Below the pieces are notes generated by a model, which searched no databases, was not told the DNA's origin, and worked only from the letters and a program-made list of their open reading frames with translations. Below are positions 7,651 to 12,982 of a DNA stretch of 12,982 nt, in pieces (the stretch's first letter is position 1; each line of letters opens with the position of its first letter). This DNA comes from CAZIPZ01 sp964541075. GTDB taxonomy: Bacteria; Acidobacteriota; Terriglobia; 20CM-2-55-15. The position numbers and the translations under genes are program-made. The stretch is taken from contig CAZIPZ010000110.1 in assembly GCA_964541075.1 (NCBI GenBank), positions 1 to 12,982 on the forward strand, read 5' to 3'.

Positions 7651-8400
7651 TTAGAACGTGACGCCGTAATAGGCGAAGAAGTACCGGTTCTTGGTAGCGT
7701 TTGAATTCTCCCAGCTGTCATTCCCGACACTGTAACCAACATTCAGCAGGCCGCTGCCTGGCAGAACAATCGAGATTCCGGGGGTGAAATATCCGATGCT
7801 GTTCTTTCCACTGAACCAATCCGCAACAATGCTGGCCTTTGGATGAATGGGCTGTTCATACCCGAGAATGACGCCAGCTCTGGTGCCAAGGAAACCGGCT
7901 TTTTCCTGCTGGGCAATAGCTCCGAAGGGACCGATGTGGAAGCGCGGTCCATAATTGCCGCTCTTAACTTTCTTGCTGAATTCGGTGTAAACAAGCCCCC
8001 AGCTCTCCTGAGCCTCGCGATTGTTGAGAGGGGTGTTAAAGAGCGCGCCGGCCGCGACAGCAACTCCACCATCGTCGTTGTTATAGAACTTCACCTTTGC
8101 ATTCGGCTGGATATATCCGCTATTCACGCCGCCCGAGCGATAGACCGGGAAGTTCACGCCCACTTCAACAGTGTTCGATGCGCCAACAATCAAACGTGGA
8201 TTGAATATCTTGTATTCTCCCGTGTCCGGCGCGGGCGCCTGCGCCAGGAAATCGAACTCGGCATACACCTTTCCCTTCGAAACAGTGTCCGTCGTTGGAA
8301 TATTGAATATTGTTGATTGCGCGCTTGCGGTCTCCGCAGAGAACGCAATCGTCAGAGCAATCAATAACGCTGCGATAACTTTATAGGTTTTCACTGTCAT
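7651..8400 (-). CDS. Predicted outer-membrane beta-barrel-type protein
   Basis: A 249-residue protein with a clear signal peptide (residues 1-27, ending ETASA before QST). The mature part alternates hydrophobic and polar residues in short strands separated by polar turns (PRLIVGASNTVEVGVNFPVY, VKFYNNDDGG, GVILGYEQP). It ends in FFAYYGVTF, whose terminal phenylalanine fits the C-terminal signal for outer-membrane insertion. I do not recognise a specific family or substrate. The start has a purine-rich AAGGAAAGG upstream. The leader carries a near-consensus promoter, a duplicated 10-mer and a terminator-like hairpin, so expression is probably controlled. It is transcribed divergently from the DoxX-family gene. 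Alternatives are a periplasmic or surface beta-rich protein. Confidence 0.72.
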   Translation of the reverse strand: MTVKTYKVIAALLIALTIAFSAETASAQSTIFNIPTTDTVSKGKVYAEFDFLAQAPAPDTGEYKIFNPRLIVGASNTVEVGVNFPVYRSGGVNSGYIQPNAKVKFYNNDDGGVAVAAGALFNTPLNNREAQESWGLVYTEFSKKVKSGNYGPRFHIGPFGAIAQQEKAGFLGTRAGVILGYEQPIHPKASIVADWFSGKNSIGYFTPGISIVLPGSGLLNVGYSVGNDSWENSNATKNRYFFAYYGVTF

Positions 8401-8425
8401 TCCCGCCTTTCCTTAGTTTGAGTGC

Positions 8426-8467
8426 AAAAAAAAACGCCCAGAAGCACCAACAAAGGTGAACAACTGG
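8426..8467 (-). terminator. Terminator-like hairpin inside the 5' leader of the outer-membrane-type gene (attenuator candidate)
   Basis: Read on the minus strand, CCAG (8467-8464) and CACC (8458-8455) pair with GGTG (8448-8445) and CTGG (8441-8438), followed by GCG and nine Ts (8434-8426). It lies between the predicted transcription start (about 8512) and the ATG at 8400, the position of an attenuator. The stem is only moderately strong because of an internal loop. Confidence 0.45.
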
Positions 8468-8497
8468 ACGTCGTCGTCTTCAGAATTTTTTAGCCGC

Positions 8498-8523
8498 ACA
8501 ACTTTGTGCAGCGACAACTTTGT
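8498..8523. repeat. Direct repeat of ACAACTTTGT at the promoter (operator candidate)
   Basis: Two exact copies of ACAACTTTGT, at 8498-8507 and 8514-8523, start 16 bp apart. Each is itself near-palindromic (ACAA-CT-TTGT). The second overlaps the -10 box of the minus-strand promoter. The first forms the loop side of a hairpin, GCCGCACA (8493-8500) with TGTGCAGC (8505-8512), that would lie at the very 5' end of the mRNA. Confidence 0.5.
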
Positions 8524-8547
8524 AACCTACGGCGCTTTTTCTGTCAA
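8519..8547 (-). promoter_or_regulatory. Sigma-70 promoter of the outer-membrane-type gene
   Basis: On the minus strand a perfect TTGACA (8542-8547) is followed after 17 bp by TACAAA (8519-8524, 4 of 6 matches to TATAAT). Predicted transcription starts near 8512, giving a leader of about 112 nt before the ATG at 8400. Confidence 0.65.
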
Positions 8548-8631
8548 TACATTTGTCGGAACGGTGGCAAATGATCTGTACCGGTCTGAAGGCTGCTCGC
8601 ATTGACGTTTGTAGGCCGTCCATCACTAAAG

Positions 8632-8637
8632 AGGAGG
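8632..8637 (+). promoter_or_regulatory. Strong Shine-Dalgarno that fixes the DoxX-family start
   Basis: AGGAGG lies 5 nt before the ATG at 8643. The frame is open further upstream to an ATG at 8553, but that extra 30-residue stretch has no family resemblance and would place the AGGAGG inside the gene. Confidence 0.85.
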
Positions 8638-8642
8638 TTGGT

Positions 8643-9122
8643 ATGCTCTCTCGCATTATTAACACGCCGAATGATTACACCCTTCTGATTCTGCGACTTG
8701 CGCTAGGCATTACATTCTTCGCGCACGGCGTTCAGAAGGTGTTTGGGTGGTATGGAGGGCGCGGCTACTCCGAAACAATGCAGATGTTCACACAAATGGG
8801 CGTTCCCGGTTTGCTAGCCTTCCTGGCTATCGCCGCCGAATTCTTGGGCGGGCTCGGATTGATTGTAGGTTTTCTTGGTCGAGTGGCCGCCTTCGGCATC
8901 ATGATGAATATGACTGTAGCCATTCTAATGGTCCACCTACCCTTCGGATTCTTCATGAACTGGACGGGAAACAAACCCGGAGAAGGATTCGAATACCACA
9001 TATTGGCGCTGGCCATCGGTTCTGCGGTGTTGATCCGAGGCTCCGGAACCGCATCGATCGACCGGATGCTAAGCACAGGTGAAACGCAGCCAGACGTGCT
9101 GGAAATGAGGCGGGCCGCTTAA
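8643..9122 (+). CDS. DoxX-family integral membrane protein
   Basis: A 159-residue protein with four predicted membrane segments (about 12-31, 54-74, 79-100 and 118-136). It has the DoxX-family hallmark near the first helix, LRLALGITFFAHGVQKVFGWYGG (residues 17-39, given as two parts: LRLALGITFFAHG and VQKVFGWYGG), and a charged AAEFLGGLGL turn in helix 2. DoxX proteins are inner-membrane proteins, some tied to quinone, thiol or oxidative-stress functions, but the exact role of this subgroup is not settled. A strong AGGAGG decides the start. The gene diverges from the outer-membrane-type gene and converges with argJ, leaving 40 bp between the stops with no clear terminator. Confidence 0.88.
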   Translation: MLSRIINTPNDYTLLILRLALGITFFAHGVQKVFGWYGGRGYSETMQMFTQMGVPGLLAFLAIAAEFLGGLGLIVGFLGRVAAFGIMMNMTVAILMVHLPFGFFMNWTGNKPGEGFEYHILALAIGSAVLIRGSGTASIDRMLSTGETQPDVLEMRRAA

Positions 9123-9162
9123 TCGAGGTCGAACAGAAAAACCGACGGATGCTTCATGGTGG

Positions 9163-10299
9163 TTACGATGTGTAATCCGCATTGATCCGGACGTACTCGG
9201 CCGACAGATCGCACGTCCAGACTCGCGCAGATCCGCTCCCGGAGTGCAGCACCACGCGGATCGGGATCTCAGAGGCAAAGAGTTTTTCGCGCGCCGTTTC
9301 CAGCGTTTCACTTGAAATAGGCACGCCCCCGATGAAGATGTCGACTCGATCTGAATCCAGGCGTACGCCCGAGTTTCCGATGGCTGCTACAATCCGTCCC
9401 CAGTTCGGGTCTGCACCGTGCACTGCAGTCTTAAAGAGTGGAGAACGTGCGATGGAGCGGCCGATCGTTCGTGCGGCTTCTTCGCTGGGTGCGCCCTCAA
9501 CAGTGAGTTCCACGAGTTTCGTTGCTCCTTCTCCATCGCGAACGATCGCCTTTGCAAGCTGCTCGCAAACCTCGGTTAGTTTTTTGCGGAAATCATTCCC
9601 GTCCACTCGAACGCCGGACGATCCATTAGCGAGGACAATCACCATGTCATTCGTCGAAGTATCGCCATCAACTGAAATCGAGTTAAAAGTCCGCTGTACG
9701 GAATGGTTCAGGGACGCCTGAAGACTGTCTTTCGATATGACCGCGTCCGTCATTACAAACGACAGCATTGTGGCCATATCCGGATGAATCATTCCTGCGC
9801 CTTTCGCGACTCCGGTAATGCGAGCGCCGTCAACTTCCGTCGATGCAATTTTCGGCGCTGTATCCGTGGTCATGATCGCATGGGCGAGATCGTCGATGTT
9901 CGTCGGGAGGAGACCGGAAACGAGGTTTGGGACAGACCCACAAATGTTTGCCACAGGCAGTGGACGTCCGATGACGCCAGTCGACGCAACAAGAACTTCC
10001 TGCGGAGAGCACCCGAGTTCATTGGCAACTTTCTCGACGCAGGCCGTCGCCCCGGCAATCCCGCTTTCTCCCGTCGCAGCGTTTGCGTTCCCTGAATTCA
10101 CCAACAAAGCCCGTACACGATTCCCCGACGCGCGCAAATTCCTTTGGCATACGATCAAAGGCGCTGCAATAAAAGCGTTTTGAGTGAAGACGGCCGCAGC
10201 AGCAGCTGGAGTTTCCGAATAGATCAGCGCCAGATCAAGCGCTCCACCCTTCTTGATGCCCGCCGCGACCGCCGACATTTTAAACCCGCCCACGTTCAT
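9163..10299 (-). CDS. argJ: Bifunctional ornithine acetyltransferase / N-acetylglutamate synthase ArgJ
   Basis: ArgJ transfers the acetyl group from N-acetylornithine to glutamate, recycling it in arginine synthesis; bifunctional forms also use acetyl-CoA. The 378-residue product has the family's N-terminal GFKMSAVAAGIKKGG (5-19), the STGVIG oxyanion segment (106-111), and KGAGMIHPDMATML (166-179), where self-cleavage occurs between A176 and T177 to free the catalytic threonine of the beta chain. It also has SVDGDTSTNDM (209-219), VHGADPNWGR (293-302), and the C-terminal YVRINADYTS. All key motifs are intact; length is slightly below the usual 390-410. No other arginine genes are in the window. 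The start at 10299 keeps the conserved GF; the internal ATG at residue 8 would lose it. A promoter lies so close that the mRNA would be nearly leaderless. Confidence 0.95.
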   Translation of the reverse strand: MNVGGFKMSAVAAGIKKGGALDLALIYSETPAAAAAVFTQNAFIAAPLIVCQRNLRASGNRVRALLVNSGNANAATGESGIAGATACVEKVANELGCSPQEVLVASTGVIGRPLPVANICGSVPNLVSGLLPTNIDDLAHAIMTTDTAPKIASTEVDGARITGVAKGAGMIHPDMATMLSFVMTDAVISKDSLQASLNHSVQRTFNSISVDGDTSTNDMVIVLANGSSGVRVDGNDFRKKLTEVCEQLAKAIVRDGEGATKLVELTVEGAPSEEAARTIGRSIARSPLFKTAVHGADPNWGRIVAAIGNSGVRLDSDRVDIFIGGVPISSETLETAREKLFASEIPIRVVLHSGSGSARVWTCDLSAEYVRINADYTS

Positions 10300-10309
10300 A
10301 TAGGCGCCT

Positions 10310-10337
10310 AGTATAAATGATTTCGAGCATTTGAAAA
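10310..10337 (-). promoter_or_regulatory. Candidate argJ promoter, near-leaderless
   Basis: On the minus strand TTTTCA (10332-10337), a 16-bp spacer and TATACT (10310-10315). Only 10 bp separate the -10 box from the argJ ATG, so predicted transcription starts within a few nucleotides of the start codon. Confidence 0.5.
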
Positions 10338-10370
10338 TTCGCCGTCTGAACGATGGGAGGTCCAGTACGC

Positions 10371-10399
10371 TTCAGGTCTAAACGGCTTTCTGATATCGT
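10371..10399 (+). promoter_or_regulatory. Candidate promoter of the M28 peptidase gene, leaderless
   Basis: TTCAGG (10371-10376), a 17-bp spacer, then TATCGT (10394-10399) with an extended -10 TG at 10391-10392. Six bases follow before the ATG at 10406, placing the predicted start at or next to the initiation codon. No Shine-Dalgarno is visible, in agreement with this. Confidence 0.4.
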
Positions 10400-10405
10400 T
10401 CCCCC

Positions 10406-12040
10406 ATGAAGAGCGCCCGCCTCCTGCTTCTCTATCTGGCCATTGCTTCAACAATCGGAATAGGCCTTTGCGCCCAGCGAACTCTCGTTTCGGCGCGAAG
10501 TGATGGGTCGGCGCCGGCTTCTCTTACGGCGAAACCGTTGAAGGAATGGCTCACCTATCTCTCGTCGGATGCGCTGGAAGGGCGCGGCACCTTCTCGGAA
10601 GGACTGGGGCTTGCCGCAGCCTACATATCGGAACGCCTGAGAGAAGCCGGGGTGAGGCCCGGCGGTGACGAAGGAACCTATTTCCAGCGAGTCAGCGTTC
10701 TCGGGGTGGATAGCGACAACAACTCTTCTCTGACTGTCGAGGTGAATGGAACATCACGCACATTCAAGAATGGTGAGGGCGTTACTTTTCCCAAGAATGT
10801 GGGCGGAAAGCGAACGTTGACGCTTAACGATGTGGAATTTATCGGCTATGGATTGAATCTCGGCCCCAATCAAAACGATTTCAAGGATCGTGACGTGAAG
10901 GGCAAGGCTGTAGTTTGGCTTGGACCGCGAGGACCGCGGGCCGTAGATCGTTTGGATGCGGCCCGGGTCCTGCAGAACCGTACATCCGTCGCCGTGGAAG
11001 AGCTCGGCGCCGCGGCGGTGATCGGACCGATCGAGGACCTTTATGAGGACCGCAACTCCAACAATCCGGACTTTACCACCACGCAGCGGCTCGATCTGCC
11101 CCAAACACCCGCAATTACTGCTAACGAAGAATTTCTGACGTTCTTGTTCAGCGCAGCGGACACGAAATATGCCGCTCTAAAGGCGAAAAGCGATCAAAGA
11201 GAAGCCCTTCCCACCTTCACGCTGAAAGGCGTGAAGCTCACCTTTCGTTTGGACGCGGATTATGACGTAGTCAACACGCGATATACACGCAATGTCGTGG
11301 GCTTCGTTGAAGGTTCAGATCCTGCGCTATCGAAGACCTTTGTCGCATTTGGCGCCCACTACGACCATTTGGGATACCAGCAGGGTTCGCTTGCCCGTGG
11401 AGTGACGGACCGGATCTGGAATGGCGCGGACGATGACGGTTCAGGAACCGCCACGCTCATTGGCTTGGCGCATGCCTTTGCCGGCGGCGAAAAGCCCAGA
11501 CGATCTCTCCTTTTTGTATGGCACGCCGGAGAAGAACTGGGCCTTTATGGATCCAGGTACTTCGCGGATTATCCAACGGTTGCGATCGAAGAGATCGTGG
11601 CGCAGCTCAATATAGACATGATCGGCCGTAACCGCGACAACAAGGATAACCAAAACAATACGGTCTCTGTTGTGGGCTCCGACCGGATCAGCACCGAGTT
11701 GCATAACCTGATGATCGATGCGAATTCAGGCCTTCCCATGCCCATGTCGCTCGACTACGGCATGAACGACCCGATGGATCCCGAACGCATTTATTACCGA
11801 AGCGATCACTACAGCTATGCCGCAAAAGGGATCCCGGTCATCTTTTTCTTTACGGGACTCCATTCGGACTATCATCGCGTGAGCGACTCCGTGGAAAAAA
11901 TTAACTTCGAAAAGATGGCGCGCATTGGCCAACTCGTATTTGAACTCGGCCGACGCCTGGCTAACTTGGATCACGCGCCGGCTCGGGATTTCAAGGGACC
12001 GCGCGTTGGTAAGACCCGAGCAGGTAAAATCGAATTTTAA
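10406..12040 (+). CDS. Secreted M28-family zinc aminopeptidase with PA-like insert
   Basis: A 544-residue exported di-zinc peptidase. A signal peptide occupies residues 1-23 (LLLLYLAIASTIGIGLCA before QRT). After an N-terminal lid (LKEWLTYLSSDALEGRGT, 45-62) comes a PA-like domain (about 140-265, with EFIGYGL and DFKDRDVKGKAVV), then the catalytic M28 domain. All five metal ligands are visible: H318 (GAHYDH), D343 (GADDDGSG), E377 (HAGEELGL, with E376 as general base), D404 (NIDMIGR) and H490 (SDYHR). The substrate would be the N-terminus of peptides in the periplasm or outside; endogenous substrates cannot be told. Read-through from neighbours is unlikely because argJ diverges and the SET gene converges. 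A leaderless promoter is predicted at the start. Confidence 0.92.
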   Translation: MKSARLLLLYLAIASTIGIGLCAQRTLVSARSDGSAPASLTAKPLKEWLTYLSSDALEGRGTFSEGLGLAAAYISERLREAGVRPGGDEGTYFQRVSVLGVDSDNNSSLTVEVNGTSRTFKNGEGVTFPKNVGGKRTLTLNDVEFIGYGLNLGPNQNDFKDRDVKGKAVVWLGPRGPRAVDRLDAARVLQNRTSVAVEELGAAAVIGPIEDLYEDRNSNNPDFTTTQRLDLPQTPAITANEEFLTFLFSAADTKYAALKAKSDQREALPTFTLKGVKLTFRLDADYDVVNTRYTRNVVGFVEGSDPALSKTFVAFGAHYDHLGYQQGSLARGVTDRIWNGADDDGSGTATLIGLAHAFAGGEKPRRSLLFVWHAGEELGLYGSRYFADYPTVAIEEIVAQLNIDMIGRNRDNKDNQNNTVSVVGSDRISTELHNLMIDANSGLPMPMSLDYGMNDPMDPERIYYRSDHYSYAAKGIPVIFFFTGLHSDYHRVSDSVEKINFEKMARIGQLVFELGRRLANLDHAPARDFKGPRVGKTRAGKIEF

Positions 12041-12074
12041 AAACGGGAAGACAGGAAGACTTTCCTTTCCCGTT
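12035..12074 (-). terminator. Intrinsic terminator between convergent genes
   Basis: AACGGGAA (12042-12049) and AGGAA (12053-12057) pair with TTCCT (12062-12066) and TTCCCGTT (12067-12074). On the minus strand the stem runs into TTTTT, then AAAATT. It overlaps the stop codon of the SET-domain gene and begins just after the peptidase stop. It should work for the minus strand; the + strand lacks a T-run. Confidence 0.65.
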
Positions 12075-12910
12075 CATACCGCTTTGAACCATAGCGGCTC
12101 AGGATCGTCCGGTTCGCCGTTGTAGTTCAGCACGATCTCATGTCCAGGCTGAATATCGCGCAGCGCCACGACTTCGATCGTCAAGTCGTCGATCGACCAC
12201 AAGTACATCGCGTTGGGACTGTATGAATGGTTGTATACAGAAACGTGACCTAGCGCGACTGCCGCCTGCTCGCCTTTGTCACCCCATTCATAGGCGTAGT
12301 CTGCAAGGATCGTCTTCTCCAGCTGCGGCCATTCCTCCTGTGAAATGACCACCACTGGCGCTCTTTCAATAACCTCGCCCTTCGTGATGCTCCTCTTCGC
12401 AAAAACGCCACGGCCTTTTCCTGCGGTTGTGTGCACGTATATCTTCGAACTGTTCGGATCGTCTAAAGGTTCGACCACGTATCGATTGATCAGGCCGACG
12501 CAATGGGCTGATCCGCATCGACACTCGAAGGTCCATCGTGGATCCCAAAAGTATCCACCTTCCTCTCCAGCCATGTGATCCGCCATATTGATGGTTGTGT
12601 AACTGATGGTGAGTTCTTCACCTTTTTGCACCGGAATCTGTGTAACAACCTTGAGATCATCGGAAATGTAACAGTTGGGCTCACACGAATGATTCAGCAC
12701 CCTGGCGTTCGTCTTCGGAACCAGCCACTCATCATTCTTAATTAGCAAGGCGTAGCCGATCTCCTGTTCCGGAACGTCCTCATACTTGCTGACCGGGCCC
12801 TCATATCTTTCGACAATCTCGCCAACGTCGAGATCAGTAGTCGCGAACAAACCCAGCCCGTTTTTTGTCGGCTTAACCTCACTGGGATACATAGACGGCA
12901 ACGGCTCCAT
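12074..12910 (-). CDS. Tandem SET-domain protein (putative protein-lysine methyltransferase)
   Basis: A 278-residue soluble protein made of two SET domains. SET 1 (about 10-143) has the AdoMet-loop NGLGLFA (17-23), RVLNHSCEPNC (70-80), and EELTISY (98-104) with the likely catalytic tyrosine 104. It ends with a post-SET motif CRCGSAHC (C130, C132, C137; CxCx4C). With C76 of NHSC this makes the four-cysteine zinc site known from fungal DIM-5. SET 2 (about 160-275) has GKGRGVFA (164-171), VYNHSYSPN (225-233) and HEIVLNY (257-263), with no cysteine in NHSY and no post-SET. SET enzymes methylate lysine using AdoMet; bacterial targets are mostly unknown. AGGAAAG at 12915-12921, 4 nt before the ATG, supports the start. 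The gene stands alone, converging with the peptidase gene. Family is certain; activity of each half is inference. Confidence 0.88.
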   Translation of the reverse strand: MEPLPSMYPSEVKPTKNGLGLFATTDLDVGEIVERYEGPVSKYEDVPEQEIGYALLIKNDEWLVPKTNARVLNHSCEPNCYISDDLKVVTQIPVQKGEELTISYTTINMADHMAGEEGGYFWDPRWTFECRCGSAHCVGLINRYVVEPLDDPNSSKIYVHTTAGKGRGVFAKRSITKGEVIERAPVVVISQEEWPQLEKTILADYAYEWGDKGEQAAVALGHVSVYNHSYSPNAMYLWSIDDLTIEVVALRDIQPGHEIVLNYNGEPDDPEPLWFKAV

Positions 12911-12982
12911 TTATCTTTCCTAACTCTTTTTGCGGTTCCGAGTCCATGGTCCACTTATGATTTCTAAAAACGCGGGACAATG

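Noticed and set aside
8420..8508. 28-codon GTG-started frame through the leader of the outer-membrane-type gene, as an attenuator leader peptide
   Set aside because: No ribosome site, no run of one regulatory amino acid, and the frame runs through the hairpin itself; probably chance.
8565..8580. TGGCAAATGATCTGTA as a sigma-54 promoter before the DoxX-family gene
   Set aside because: The -24 part is fair, but the essential GC of the -12 element is GT; a single weak match is not enough.
8553..8642. Upstream ATG at 8553 for the DoxX-family gene
   Set aside because: The strong AGGAGG at 8632-8637 and family alignment place the start at 8643.

Overview
The window looks like chromosomal DNA from a Gram-negative soil-type bacterium, most plausibly an Acidobacteriota member. 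This is inferred from gene style only: an exported-type TldD/PmbA pair, a secreted M28 peptidase with a PA-like insert, a NifA-like sigma-54 activator beside a GAF-GAF-ANTAR protein, and a signal-peptide-bearing beta-barrel-like protein. No rRNA, tRNA, phage, transposon, integron or CRISPR structure was recognised. Gene density is moderate, with two long non-coding gaps.

Layout. Positions 2-2955 hold two overlapping TldD/PmbA-family genes on +. The first is cut by the window edge and keeps every zinc-site residue. The second has a signal peptide and has lost all of them, so the pair resembles the catalytic/non-catalytic partnership of TldD and TldE. A DUF6624-type protein follows (3008-3607). 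Positions 3636-3823 carry a promoter-like site, a compact structured-RNA candidate ending in a good intrinsic terminator, and a second strong terminator-like hairpin. Immediately downstream is a GAF-AAA+-Fis sigma-54 activator (3846-5405), then after a 306-bp gap a GAF-GAF-ANTAR protein (5712-6968). The two form a plausible regulatory module combining sigma-54 promoter activation with RNA-level antitermination.

Positions 6969-7650 are 682 bp without a convincing gene but with hairpins. A small outer-membrane-type protein is encoded on - (7651-8400). Its leader carries a near-consensus sigma-70 promoter, a repeated 10-mer and a terminator-like hairpin with nine Ts. Next come a DoxX-family membrane protein (+, 8643-9122), argJ (-, 9163-10299) and a secreted M28 peptidase (+, 10406-12040). 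argJ and the peptidase gene diverge from a 106-bp region in which both predicted promoters lie so close to the start codons that near-leaderless mRNAs are expected. The window ends with a two-SET-domain protein (-, 12074-12910), convergent with the peptidase gene and separated from it by a hairpin terminator.

The most notable items are the tandem-SET protein with a eukaryote-like post-SET zinc site in its first half, the active/dead TldD pair, and the two terminator-type RNA structures ahead of the NifA-like gene next to a gene for an antitermination-type protein. All functional assignments rest on reading motifs by eye; no database search was possible.
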